64,000 bases of DNA from Burkholderia sp. Ax-1724. Lineage in GTDB: Bacteria; Pseudomonadota; Gammaproteobacteria; Burkholderiales; Burkholderiaceae. This document shows, one piece after another, positions 18,601 through 27,316 of the stretch. The notes below the pieces were generated by a model. That model was not told the origin of the DNA and made no database searches. It worked only from the letters and a program-made list of their open reading frames with translations. Every line of letters starts with the position of its first letter. Position 1 is the stretch's first letter. A program made the position numbers and the translations under genes. The DNA lies in contig NZ_VWWL01000005.1 of the NCBI RefSeq assembly GCF_011752995.1, forward strand, positions 275,484-339,483, read 5' to 3'.

Positions 18601-18879
18601 ATGAACAAACAGGAACTGATTGACGCAGTCGCCGCAGCGACGGGCGAAAGCAAAGCGGCCACCGGCCAGACCATCGACGCGATCGTCGAAGCGGTGACCA
18701 AGGCCGTGGTGGGCGGCGATACGGTGCAACTGGTCGGTTTCGGTTCTTTCTCGACCGGCGCGCGCGCAGCACGCGTGGGTCGCAACCCGTCGACGGGCGA
18801 GGAAATCCAGATCGCTGCCGCCAAGACGGTGAAGTTCACCGCGGGCAAGGCGTTCAAGGAAGCCGTCAACGCGTCGTAA
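18601..18879 (+). CDS. hup: Nucleoid protein HU
   Basis: 92-residue DNABII protein starting [15 protein letters not shown], with the DNA-binding arm signature [25 protein letters not shown] and the C-terminal [12 protein letters not shown] (both read in parts). HU is an abundant dimeric DNA-bending protein of the nucleoid. Length and start are typical of HU-beta. GGAAG lies before the ATG. Monocistronic, with a strong hairpin downstream. Confidence 0.96.
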   Translation: MNKQELIDAVAAATGESKAATGQTIDAIVEAVTKAVVGGDTVQLVGFGSFSTGARAARVGRNPSTGEEIQIAAAKTVKFTAGKAFKEAVNAS

Positions 18880-19037
18880 TGGAACGCGCTTCGCACCGGA
18901 CGCGCGCTGCGCTCTCCAGCATGCCATGCGTGCCGTGAGGCGCACAAAGGCGCGGCATCGGGTGTGAGGAATCACGCGCTGCCCAACCCCGGCAATCCCG
19001 ACAGGCAGGTTGGTCCGGCGGCTGGCGTGGCGCGTGT

Positions 19038-19062
19038 GCCTGGCTTTCAGCGAAAGCCAGGC
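19038..19062. terminator. Strong hairpin between convergent hup and aroG
   Basis: The arms GCCTGGCTTTC and GAAAGCCAGGC (19038-19048 and 19052-19062) are perfectly complementary around a 3-nt loop. It lies between the ends of two convergent genes and is symmetric, so it can act in both directions. There is no long T-run on either side. Confidence 0.6.
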
Positions 19063-19082
19063 TGCCGCAGGCGCGCGGCGGC

Positions 19083-20201
19083 TCAGCCCGCGCGACGCTG
19101 ACGGGTGGCGTCGGCGAGTATCGCGAGCACCGGCTCGGTTTGCGTCCAGCTCACGCAGGCATCCGTAATCGACACGCCGTGACGCAACGGCACGCCAGGC
19201 TTCAGGTCCTGACGGCCTTCTTCCAGATGACTTTCCAGCATGACGCCGATGATGCGGCGCTCGCCTTGCGACAACTGCCGCGCGATATCCTGCGCCACCT
19301 CGATCTGACGCAGATGCGACTTGTTCGAGTTCGCATGCGAGCAGTCGATCATCACCTGTTCGCGCAGACCCGCTGAACCGAGCGCCTCGCAGGTCGCCTG
19401 GACCGCCGCGCTGTCGTAGTTCGGTCCTTTCTTGCCGCCGCGCAGGATCACGTGCGCATCGTCGTTGCCGCGCGTTTCGAAGATCGCGGCCATGCCCATT
19501 TTCGTCATGCCCATGAACGCGTGGCTCGCGCGCGCCGCGACGATCGCATCGGCGGCGATCTGCACGCCGCCGTCGGTGCCGTTCTTGAAACCGATCGGGC
19601 AGCTGAGCCCCGAAGCGAGTTGCCGATGGCTCTGGCTCTCGGTCGTGCGCGCGCCGATCGCGCCCCAGGCGATCAGATCGGCAATGTACTGCGGGCTGAG
19701 CAGATCGAGGAATTCGGTCGCGGTGGCGAGCCCCAGCCCGTTGATGTCGAGCAGCAGTTGCCGCGCGAGACGCAGGCCTTCGTTGATGCGGAAGCTGCCG
19801 TCCAGACGCGGATCGTTGATATAGCCTTTCCAGCCGACCGTCGTGCGCGGTTTTTCGAAGTACACGCGCATCACGATCAGCAGGTCGTCCTTGTAGTGAT
19901 CGGCGGCGGCCTTCAGCTTGTGCGCGTATTCGATCGCCTGGTCGTGATCGTGAATCGAGCAGGGACCGACGATCAGCACGAGCCGGTCGTCGCGGCCATG
20001 CAGAATATCGGCGATTTCCACGCGGGTCTTTTCGACGAGCGTCTGCACCGCGGGCGGCACCGGCAGTTCGTCCTGCAGCAGCGCGGGCGAGATCAGCGGA
20101 CGGACCGCGCCGATGCGCACGTCGTCGATGCGCGTGGTGTCCTGGGTCGCGTCGGCCGAGCCGATTTCCTGATCGTGCAAGGGGTTGTCGAGGGCGCTCA
20201 A
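19083..20201 (-). CDS. aroG: 3-Deoxy-7-phosphoheptulonate (DAHP) synthase, class I
   Basis: 372-residue cytoplasmic enzyme joining PEP and erythrose-4-phosphate, the first step of the shikimate pathway. Active-site motifs are plain: VGPCSIHD, EKPRTTVGWKG, GARTTESQ, LSCPIGFKNGTDG and MIDCSHANSNK. The start appears to be TTG at 20201, with GGAGA 6-7 nt upstream; the next in-frame ATG would remove essential sequence. I cannot tell from sequence which aromatic amino acid inhibits it. A 9-bp minisatellite lies 195 bp upstream. Confidence 0.95.
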   Translation of the reverse strand: MSALDNPLHDQEIGSADATQDTTRIDDVRIGAVRPLISPALLQDELPVPPAVQTLVEKTRVEIADILHGRDDRLVLIVGPCSIHDHDQAIEYAHKLKAAADHYKDDLLIVMRVYFEKPRTTVGWKGYINDPRLDGSFRINEGLRLARQLLLDINGLGLATATEFLDLLSPQYIADLIAWGAIGARTTESQSHRQLASGLSCPIGFKNGTDGGVQIAADAIVAARASHAFMGMTKMGMAAIFETRGNDDAHVILRGGKKGPNYDSAAVQATCEALGSAGLREQVMIDCSHANSNKSHLRQIEVAQDIARQLSQGERRIIGVMLESHLEEGRQDLKPGVPLRHGVSITDACVSWTQTEPVLAILADATRQRRAG

Positions 20202-20395
20202 AATCTTCTCCGGAAGCGGTTGATAAGGCGGCGTGGCCGCCTTTCCATGCGCGCGCCGGCGTGCCGAAAGCGCGGGCGCTGCGTGGGGTTTAACGGGGGC
20301 CGCGCGGGTCGGCGCGCGAGGACGGGCGCGACCGCGCGCGGAATGCGCTGGCGCGATTATGACATCGGCACGCTAAGGCTCGCTGGGGCGTGGGC

Positions 20396-20575
20396 GGCAC
20401 GAGCGGCACGAGCGGCACGAGCGGCACGAGCGGCACGAGCGGCACGAGCGGCACGAGCGGCACGAGCGGCACGAGCGGCACGAGCGGCACGAGCGGCACG
20501 AGCGGCACGAGCGGCACGAGCGGCACAAGCGGCACAAGCGGCACAAGCGGCACAAGCGGCACAAGCGGCACCGGC
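20396..20575. repeat. 9-bp minisatellite upstream of aroG
   Basis: There are fourteen perfect copies of GGCACGAGC, followed by five perfect copies of GGCACAAGC and one degenerate GGCACCGGC. The A/G variant is confined to one end, as expected from array growth by slippage. It lies in the 542-bp gap between the mltA stop and the aroG start. Because 9 is a multiple of 3, the array is open in several frames and produces artificial Gly-Thr-Ser or Val-Pro-Leu repeat frames; I do not believe these are genes. Confidence 0.95.
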
Positions 20576-20646
20576 GGCACGCCGCGTTCGGCGCTTGCCG
20601 GGCGGCCTCACGGGGGCTGGCGCGATCATGTGGGATCCTGCACGAT

Positions 20647-20706
20647 CACCCGCGGCTATGTGCGGCCACCCGCGGCCACCCGCGGCTACGCACGCCCACC
20701 CGCGGC
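20647..20706. repeat. 10-bp-period CACCCGCGGC repeat
   Basis: CACCCGCGGC occurs at 20647, 20667, 20677 and 20697, all in a 10-bp register, with related units between. It sits between the 9-bp array and the end of mltA. Confidence 0.6.
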
Positions 20707-20743
20707 CACGCACGCGAAGCCGCCGCCGCTTTGCGCGACACGC

Positions 20744-22648
20744 CTAAGGCGTGTCGTCCACGCAGAGCACGGGATCGCTGACGAGGCAATCGGCATCCGA
20801 TGCGGCAGGCCCGGCTCCGCGCGTTTTCAGCGAGGTCTCCTGCGCGGCGATGTGCAGGCCTTTGGGCAGCAGTACCCACATGCGCAGCCGTTTCTTGGTG
20901 TGGCTTGCCTGCGTCTGCGCGGTTTGACCGAAGCCGTAGAAGTAGTCGGCCCGCACGGCCCCCTGAATCGCGCCCCCCGAATCCTGCGCCAGCATCAGAC
21001 GGTTGACCGCGCCGGGCGCCGCGGGGTCGTCGCGCGTGGAGACGAACACCGGCGCGCCGAGCGGCGTGGTGCGCGGATCGACGGCCACCGAGCGTCCCGC
21101 CGACAGCGGCACGCCCAACGCGCCCAGCGGACCATTCGGCGAATCCGGAATCGCGCGGAAGAACACATAGCTCGGATCGGTGATCGCGAACACGGGGCGA
21201 GGCCGCGTTGCGTTCGCGTCATGCGCGCCGGTTGCACCGATTGCGGCGCTTGCCGCATTGCCCGGCTTGTGCGCGCCGGCGGTGTCCGCGATGGCCGGCG
21301 TGATCGTGCCCGCGCTCGACGGCGTGCTCGTCGCCAGTGTGAAGCCGCGCAGCAGCGGCGACGAGGGTTCGTCGTCATCGGCGGTGGTGGGCGCTGCGTC
21401 GCCGTCGTTGCCCGCGGCCGGCGCGTCGTCGTCGCCGACGTCGACCTGCATCTCCATGCCGCGCACCACGAGCTTGCGCGCGCCGGCCGCCGCGTTGCCG
21501 TTGTGCGCGAGCGGCGGCAGAAACGGTCGGCCGTTCTGTTCGGCATAGGCAAAGCGGCGGATCGAGCCGTCGCTCATGCGGACCTTGCCCGCGCCTTGCA
21601 ACTGCATCGAATACAGCATCACCGGATCGTCGACATAGGCGAGGACCGGCGCCTTCAAGGCGCCGCGCTCGATCTCGGCGCGGGTGTAGTACGGCACGAT
21701 GCGCTCGCCGTCGAGCCGCAGGCGGATCTTCTTGTCGCGGATATCCGGCACGCTGTCGCGCAGGTCGAGCGTATAGACGCCCTTCGGGTTGCCGCCGCCG
21801 CTCGTCGTGCCGGTTGCATCGCCGAGCGGGATCACGTTGCGCCCCTCGATGCGCGCCGCGCTCACGCTGCCGCGCGCGCGGTCCGGCAAACGCCGCGCGT
21901 CGAGATAGAGCATGTCGGTCGGCGTGCCGTAGAGCGGATAGACGTAGGCGCCGCCGTACTGCGGGCTGCCGTTGAGCAGGGGCTCGTAATAGCCGGTCAT
22001 GGTGCCGTCGGCCGAGCGGTCGGGATTGCGGATCTGATAGGCGTTGAAATACGTTTCGAAGAAATGCCGGATGGCCGCGACGTTGCGCGCATCCACCGCG
22101 CGCGCGGCATTGCATGGGTCCGACCAGCCGCTGCGCGCGCCGAGCACGAGGCAACTGCGGCGGAACGCGTCCCAGGATGCGGCGACGTCGTCGGTGTCCC
22201 AGCCGGGCAGATCGCCGAACGCGGTCGGCTCGTAGTACGCGTGGCGCGTGGCGAAGCCGCTGGCGAGGGCGGGTTTGGATGGTGTGCTGGCGGTGCCGCT
22301 GGTTGTGGTGCCAGTGGTGCCAGTAGTGCCGCCGCTGACCGCGCCGCCGGTCGGGCTCGCAGCCGTTGCCTGTGCCGTTGGCGGCGCCATCGCCGCAGCG
22401 GGCATGCGCGGTGGCGGCGCGACAGGTTGCGCGAGCGGCGGTGCGGTCAACGCGGGTTGCGCGGCGGACGATGCCGATACCGTCGCCGCCTGCTCACCTG
22501 TCGATACCGCTGCGACCGGCGAGACCGGCGACGACGACACCGCCGCATGACTCGTGGCCCCCAGGACCACGCTCGTCGCAGGATTGTTGCTGACGCAACC
22601 CGCGAGCGTGGCGGTCAGCGCAAGCAGAAGAAGCGGAACCTTTTGCAT
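20744..22648 (-). CDS. mltA: Lytic murein transglycosylase A, lipoprotein with long linkers
   Basis: 634 residues against about 365 in E. coli. A lipobox LAGC near residue 18 predicts an outer-membrane lipoprotein. After about 110 Ala/Pro/Thr-rich residues comes the MltA domain (GTMTGYYEPLLNGSPQYG, MLYSMQLQGAG). The C-terminal 3D-type barrel has DPRTTPLGAPVF and AQDSGGAIQGA, with the catalytic Asp. Between the two halves, where most MltA proteins have a short conserved helix, lies an Asp/Ala/Thr-rich stretch of about 80 residues. AGGAGG lies before the ATG. It follows the Ser/Thr kinase by 45 bp on the same strand, so the two are probably one operon. Expected role: cleavage of peptidoglycan with 1,6-anhydro-muropeptide release, perhaps opening the wall for secretion machines. 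Confidence 0.9.
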   Translation of the reverse strand: MQKVPLLLLALTATLAGCVSNNPATSVVLGATSHAAVSSSPVSPVAAVSTGEQAATVSASSAAQPALTAPPLAQPVAPPPRMPAAAMAPPTAQATAASPTGGAVSGGTTGTTGTTTSGTASTPSKPALASGFATRHAYYEPTAFGDLPGWDTDDVAASWDAFRRSCLVLGARSGWSDPCNAARAVDARNVAAIRHFFETYFNAYQIRNPDRSADGTMTGYYEPLLNGSPQYGGAYVYPLYGTPTDMLYLDARRLPDRARGSVSAARIEGRNVIPLGDATGTTSGGGNPKGVYTLDLRDSVPDIRDKKIRLRLDGERIVPYYTRAEIERGALKAPVLAYVDDPVMLYSMQLQGAGKVRMSDGSIRRFAYAEQNGRPFLPPLAHNGNAAAGARKLVVRGMEMQVDVGDDDAPAAGNDGDAAPTTADDDEPSSPLLRGFTLATSTPSSAGTITPAIADTAGAHKPGNAASAAIGATGAHDANATRPRPVFAITDPSYVFFRAIPDSPNGPLGALGVPLSAGRSVAVDPRTTPLGAPVFVSTRDDPAAPGAVNRLMLAQDSGGAIQGAVRADYFYGFGQTAQTQASHTKKRLRMWVLLPKGLHIAAQETSLKTRGAGPAASDADCLVSDPVLCVDDTP

Positions 22649-22693
22649 GCGGCCTCCTTCGGGCCATCGCGAACATCGTGCGCGCGGCTAGCC

Positions 22694-24733
22694 TCACGGC
22701 TTGACGGCATCGATGGTGAATGTGGCGGCGCCGAACTCGCCGGTGCAATTCGCGCTGCCGGCCGGGCAGCGCGGCTTGCCCGCGAACGGCGAGTAGCTCG
22801 GGCTGCGGCGCGCGGCCGCTGCGTGCTGGGCACCGTCGGGGAAGGTCTGGAACGGTGCCGCGGGCTTCAGTCCGCCGTCGGAGAAATCGCGCGGCGTCGT
22901 CGAGACCAGCGTCAGGAAGTGATTCGGCCCCGGCGGATTGCCCGCCAGCATCGGCCAGCTCGCGCGCGGCAGCGAGAGCGTCTGAGCGGCGGCGATCCGG
23001 TTGTTGCGGTCCAGTCCGTTTGGAAACAGCAGCAGGTACTGCCCGTCCGGATCGACCATGAAGACGTACACATAACCGGCCCGATTGCTGGCGAGTCTGA
23101 ATTGCAGATGATCCTTGCCGATCGTGGCGGTCGCGCTGCTCGGCGTGGCGGTGACATGAATCGCGGGATCGGCCAGCGACGCAATCCGCTCCAGCTCGCT
23201 GGCGGGCGTGTAGGGGGCGAGGGTGTCGGCCGATGCGGCCGACTCGGCAGGAACGGTAGGCGCAGCAGGTGCGGCAGGCGTTGGCGTGACGCTGGCGGGG
23301 GGCGTTGCAGGCGTGCTCCCGATGACCGGCGCGGGGGCCGTGGTCGCCGGACTTTGAGCGATATCGGCCGGAGTCGTCGGCGCGGCGTCGACGGGCTTCG
23401 GCGTCGTTGCACCGGGAGCCCCGGTGCTTGCCGTTGCCGTCGCGGTTGTGGTCGCTGTCGTGGTCGCAGCAGTACTCGCGGCCGGTGGCGTGCGCGTCGC
23501 GAACCAGGTGCCGACCGCCGCCAGCGCAACGACGCCAACCACCCCCGCCGCAATCAGCCCCGCGCGTTTCTGTTGACCGTCGGCGCCAGTCGCGGTGACG
23601 GCCGCCGTCGCGGGCTCGTTGCGCTTCGCCGCGACGGTGACGGGCGGCACCGTTGGCGCGCTGGCGCCCGCCGCATCGACGGGGGCGCGAGAGGTGTCGT
23701 CATGCGCCTCCTGCCCGGCATCGGACGTATCGATCGCAATGCCCAGTTCGCTCGCGAGTGCCTGAACGCTTTGCGGACGCTGCTCGGGGCTCACGGCGAG
23801 CGCGTGGTCGATCGCGCGCAAAAACCGCTCGCTATACCGGCCCGCCGCGGTCGTGGCGAGCGGCACATAGGTATCGCTCATCAGCCGGCCGACCGAAGGC
23901 GGCGGCGTCTTGCCCTCGATCGCGAAATAGACCACCGCCGCCAGCGCATACACATCGGTCCACGGCCCCTGTTTCAGCGCCGCCACTTCGGCGTATTGCT
24001 CGATGGGCGCATAGCCGGGCTTCAGGATCACCGTCAAGGCCTGGGTCATGTCGCCGATCACCCGCCGCGCCGCGCCGAAGTCGAGCAGCACGGGGCGGCC
24101 GCTGCCCTTGAGCAGCATGATGTTGTCCGGTGCGATGTCGCGGTGATAGCACTGCGCCGCATGCAGCACCGCCAGCGCTTCGATCAGCGGTGCAAGCAGC
24201 GCGCGCAGCCAGGCTTCGTCCGGGGGCGCGGGCAGGCGGCGCAAGCCGTCGCGCAGCGTCATGCCTTCGTAGTACGGCATCACCATATACGCGGTGCCGT
24301 TGGCTTCCCAGAACCGGTACACCTTGACGAGCGAATGATGATCGAAGCGGGCGAGCAGCCGCGCCTCGTTGATGAAGCTTTTCAGGCCGGCGCGAAAGGT
24401 CTCCTCATGGCGCTCCGACTTGACCGACACCTCGGCCGCGCCGACCCGCGAAGCCAGCGCGGCCGGAATGTATTCCTTGAGCGCGACGTGGCGGCCGAGC
24501 TGGGTATCGTAGGCGAGATAGACGATGCCGAAGCCACCTTCGCCGATCAATTCGACGATCTCGAACTCGCCGAGCCGGGTGCCGGCGGCGAGCGCATGTT
24601 GCGCGTTCGGGCTCTGCGCGGCAGGGCGGGTGACGACGGTACGATCGGGGTCCGCGTTTTCGCTTGCGACCGGTGGGCCGTCCGCTGCGGGTGGCCGTTG
24701 CACGATCACGGTTTTGTCGTCGGGGCTGCTCAT
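22694..24733 (-). CDS. Membrane Ser/Thr protein kinase with C-terminal DUF4384-like domain
   Basis: 679 residues from the ATG at 24733. The Hanks-type kinase domain spans about residues 55-310: Gly-rich loop GEGGFG (64-69), Lys86 in VALKEY, catalytic HRDIAPDN, and DFGAA in place of DFG-x. An Ala/Pro/Thr linker surrounds one membrane helix (GVVGVVALAAVGTWF). A periplasmic domain follows, with LQFRLASNRAGYVYVF and LLLFPNG, resembling DUF4384. Two similar N-terminal motifs, DKTVIVQRP and DRTVVTRP, could be phospho-Thr docking sites. The gene is upstream of mltA and divergent from the CHAT-TPS operon. With a PP2C phosphatase and a TagH FHA protein in the same locus, it may be the kinase of the T6SS threonine-phosphorylation pathway (PpkA role), although PpkA of Pseudomonas has a different C-terminus. 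Confidence 0.88.
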   Translation of the reverse strand: MSSPDDKTVIVQRPPAADGPPVASENADPDRTVVTRPAAQSPNAQHALAAGTRLGEFEIVELIGEGGFGIVYLAYDTQLGRHVALKEYIPAALASRVGAAEVSVKSERHEETFRAGLKSFINEARLLARFDHHSLVKVYRFWEANGTAYMVMPYYEGMTLRDGLRRLPAPPDEAWLRALLAPLIEALAVLHAAQCYHRDIAPDNIMLLKGSGRPVLLDFGAARRVIGDMTQALTVILKPGYAPIEQYAEVAALKQGPWTDVYALAAVVYFAIEGKTPPPSVGRLMSDTYVPLATTAAGRYSERFLRAIDHALAVSPEQRPQSVQALASELGIAIDTSDAGQEAHDDTSRAPVDAAGASAPTVPPVTVAAKRNEPATAAVTATGADGQQKRAGLIAAGVVGVVALAAVGTWFATRTPPAASTAATTTATTTATATASTGAPGATTPKPVDAAPTTPADIAQSPATTAPAPVIGSTPATPPASVTPTPAAPAAPTVPAESAASADTLAPYTPASELERIASLADPAIHVTATPSSATATIGKDHLQFRLASNRAGYVYVFMVDPDGQYLLLFPNGLDRNNRIAAAQTLSLPRASWPMLAGNPPGPNHFLTLVSTTPRDFSDGGLKPAAPFQTFPDGAQHAAAARRSPSYSPFAGKPRCPAGSANCTGEFGAATFTIDAVKP

Positions 24734-24815
24734 CGGCTTCGGCTCTTTGGAGTGGACGACGGCCGCGCCCGGCATACGCGAGCGCCACCCTCGCGCGCAG
24801 GCGCGTCCACCCCTT

Positions 24816-24845
24816 GAAGACGAATCAGCGCGCCGCATTTTGAAA
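24816..24845 (-). promoter_or_regulatory. Two-box element, kinase-mltA copy
   Basis: On the minus strand: TTTCAAAAT-N10-GATTCGTCTTC, 83 bp upstream of the kinase start and pointing towards it. It matches four other copies in the window with identical 30-bp length and spacing. The layout (A-rich upstream box, CGTC-containing downstream box about 17 nt away) resembles -35/-10 boxes of ECF sigma promoters. Confidence 0.65.
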
Positions 24846-24928
24846 ACGGCTCGGCGCACGAGCGCGAACCGCGCCGGGCGGTGCTCGCGGCGCGCGCTCC
24901 CTGTTTCAAAATCGGCGCGCATGATTCG
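24821..24928. repeat. Large inverted repeat in the kinase/CHAT divergent promoter
   Basis: The left arm 24821-24847 and right arm 24903-24928 are inverted copies that align over 25 identical bases with only three single-base gaps; the centre is 55 nt. The arms contain the kinase-facing and CHAT-facing two-box elements, so the repeat is a pair of back-to-back promoters that share even their spacer sequence (CGGCGCGC). Confidence 0.8.
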
Positions 24929-24933
24929 TTTAC
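24904..24933 (+). promoter_or_regulatory. Two-box element, CHAT-tpsB-tpsA copy
   Basis: TTTCAAAAT-N10-GATTCGTTTAC, 93 bp upstream of the CHAT gene start and pointing towards it. Within the 27-bp core it shares 23 bases with the T6SS copy at 36595-36624. Confidence 0.65.
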
Positions 24934-25026
24934 ACGGTAGTAACAAAAAATCGCTGCGCGCAACACGAGGGTTGTGCGCGCATTCCGTCCCAGCCGCTTC
25001 CTTTTGCCTTCTTGCAGGAAGTTAAA

Positions 25027-27294
25027 GTGAACGAGCGCCAAGGCTTATCAAGCGGGATGGCACACAGCGTCGTGCGCGGTATCGGCCGGCGCGCTGTCGT
25101 GACGTTGACCCGGGGTATCGATACGGTGTGGCTCACGGGCGCGCTCGTGGCCGGCGCGCTGCTGGTGGGCGCGGCGCCTCAAGCGCAGGCGGCCGGCGGC
25201 GCGTCCGCGGCGGTGGCGCGGCCCGCCAGCGCCGCGGGGCTGGCCCCCGAATCGTTCGGCTTTCGCCAGGCCGAGGAACGCGAACGCGACGCCGAAACGA
25301 TCAACACATTGACCGCCGAAGGGCGTCTGCTGCTCTCGCGCGATCACGTCAAACTTCCCGCTTACGACTATTGCAGCATGTCCGTTTCGGCGGCCGAGCG
25401 CGGCGACTTCCGCGACAGCGTCGACGCCGCCGCGCGTGCGCTCGTGGTCGCCGGGCAGACCAATAACGCGGACCTCGCGGCCCTCTCCAAGCGCGATCTC
25501 GCGATCGCCTACAGCTATGCCGGCGATCTCGACAACGCCGAACGCTACGCCCGCGAGGCGCTCGCCTCGACGCCGAAGGCGCCCGAGCAGGTCTACGCGC
25601 CGGCCGACAAGGTACTCGGCGATGTCGCGTTGCGCCGGGGCAAACCCCGCGAGGCGCTGGCCGCCTACAACGATGCGCTGGCGACCGCGTCGCCGCGCTA
25701 CAAGCCGCTCGTGCTGATGTCGGTGATCAACGCGCAGCTTGCCGCCGGCGACACGGCCGGCGCGCGCCAGACCTTCGACGCGATCGGCGCGCCGGCCACG
25801 GCGGAACTTGCCCCCGAGTATCAGCGTATCGAAGGCAATCTGCTGCTTGCCGAAGGCAAGCCCGAGGATGCACGACGCGCGTTCGAAGCGCTGCTGGGCC
25901 AAAGCGGCAATTCCGGCGACGCGAACTACGACCGCCTGTGGGCTCACGAAGGCATCGGCCGCGCCGATCTCGCGCTCAACGACAAGCCGCATGCGCGCGA
26001 AGCCTATCTGCTGGCCGTCGACGACGCCGAGAAAATCCGCGCGCGGTTTCGCAGCGACGAGTTCAAGACCGGCCTGTTCGGCGATACGCAAACGGTCTTC
26101 GAAGAGGCCATCGCATTGAGTGTCGACGCCGGCGACTACGAGGGCGCGTGGATGCTGTCCGAGCGCAGCCGCGCGCGGGCGCTGCTCGACGTCGTGCGCA
26201 ACCGGGTCGATGCCGGTGTCGACGACCGTCAACTGAACGGCCAGGTGCCGAGCCTCGCCGCGACGCGCGCCGTGCTCAGGCCGAACGAGGCGATCGTCGA
26301 ATACCACAGCCTCGACAAGGAGATGATCGTCTGGGTGGTGCGTCGCGACGGCCTGACCGGCTACACCTTGCCGATCGCGCGCGCCGACATGGACGCCGCC
26401 GTGACCGACATACGCAACGCGATCGTGCATCGCCGCCCGGCCGCGCTCACCTACGGCGACAAGCTCGATGCGCTGCTGATCGCGCCGCTCGGCCTGCGCC
26501 CGAACGAGCGGCTCATCATCGTGCCGCACGGCGCGCTGCACTATCTGCCGTTCCAGGCGCTGCACAATGCCGACGGCTTCCTGATCGAACGCCATCCGAT
26601 CGCGCTCGCGCCGTCGGCGAGTGTCGCCATTCAACTCGCGCAACGCCAGCAGAAGATCGCGAGCGACCTGGTCGCGTTCGGCAATCCGACCATCACGCCC
26701 GCGTATGCGCTGCCGGGCGCCGAGGCGGAAGTGCAGGGGATCGCACCGCTGTTCGCGCACAACGAGGTGTTTCTGCACGGCGACGCCACGCGCCTGAGCT
26801 TTCGCGACAACGCGCCGGCGGGCCGCGTGCTGCACGTGGCGACCCACGCCCAGGCCGACACGATCGATCCGCTGCACTCGCGCATCCTGCTCGCGCCGGC
26901 GACGCAGCCCGCCGACGGCCCCGACTCGCTGCTCGCCAAGGACATCTACAACCTCAAGCTCAACAACGTTTCGCTCGTCACGCTGTCGGCCTGCGAGACC
27001 GGGCTGGGGCGGATCGCGCGCGGCGACGAGATTCTCGGTTTCACGCGCGCGTTTTTCTATGCCGGCGCGACGAGCCTGATCGTGTCGATGTGGCCGGTCG
27101 CCGACGAATCGAGCGCGCTGACGATGCGCACCTTTTACTCGCAACTCGCCGAAGGCCATGAGGCGATCGATGCGATGCGCACCGCGCAACTGGCGGTGCT
27201 GCACACGCCGCGTTTCGCGCATCCGTTTTTCTGGGCGCCATTCGATCTGATGGGCGGCTGGCGCCTGACTATCGCGCGGCCGCAACAGGGATGA
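25027..27294 (+). CDS. Secreted TPR-CHAT caspase-like protease of the TPS operon
   Basis: 755 residues from a GTG at 25027 that has AGGAAG 5 nt upstream; an ATG at 25057 is the alternative. A long basic n-region followed by a hydrophobic stretch ending PQAQAAGG suggests a signal peptide (exported to the periplasm). Residues about 70-350 look like TPR-type helical repeats. Residues about 430-750 form a CHAT domain with the caspase-type dyad His607 (VATHA) and Cys656 (LSACETGLG). CHAT proteins are cysteine peptidases of the caspase clan. The gene is 22 bp upstream of tpsB, so it belongs to the two-partner secretion operon and may process TpsA or TpsB, or guard their assembly; that is inference. 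Confidence 0.88.
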   Translation: MNERQGLSSGMAHSVVRGIGRRAVVTLTRGIDTVWLTGALVAGALLVGAAPQAQAAGGASAAVARPASAAGLAPESFGFRQAEERERDAETINTLTAEGRLLLSRDHVKLPAYDYCSMSVSAAERGDFRDSVDAAARALVVAGQTNNADLAALSKRDLAIAYSYAGDLDNAERYAREALASTPKAPEQVYAPADKVLGDVALRRGKPREALAAYNDALATASPRYKPLVLMSVINAQLAAGDTAGARQTFDAIGAPATAELAPEYQRIEGNLLLAEGKPEDARRAFEALLGQSGNSGDANYDRLWAHEGIGRADLALNDKPHAREAYLLAVDDAEKIRARFRSDEFKTGLFGDTQTVFEEAIALSVDAGDYEGAWMLSERSRARALLDVVRNRVDAGVDDRQLNGQVPSLAATRAVLRPNEAIVEYHSLDKEMIVWVVRRDGLTGYTLPIARADMDAAVTDIRNAIVHRRPAALTYGDKLDALLIAPLGLRPNERLIIVPHGALHYLPFQALHNADGFLIERHPIALAPSASVAIQLAQRQQKIASDLVAFGNPTITPAYALPGAEAEVQGIAPLFAHNEVFLHGDATRLSFRDNAPAGRVLHVATHAQADTIDPLHSRILLAPATQPADGPDSLLAKDIYNLKLNNVSLVTLSACETGLGRIARGDEILGFTRAFFYAGATSLIVSMWPVADESSALTMRTFYSQLAEGHEAIDAMRTAQLAVLHTPRFAHPFFWAPFDLMGGWRLTIARPQQG

Positions 27295-27316
27295 ACCGAC
27301 ACCTCGACCTACATCG

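Noticed and set aside
20396..20575. CRISPR array
   Set aside because: Units are 9 bp with no spacers, and no cas genes are present; this is a minisatellite.
20390..24817. Very long plus-strand open frame beginning with Gly-Thr-Ser repeats
   Set aside because: It runs through the 9-bp array and then antisense to mltA and the kinase gene. After the repeat its sequence is Arg/Ala-rich noise typical of antisense GC-rich DNA.
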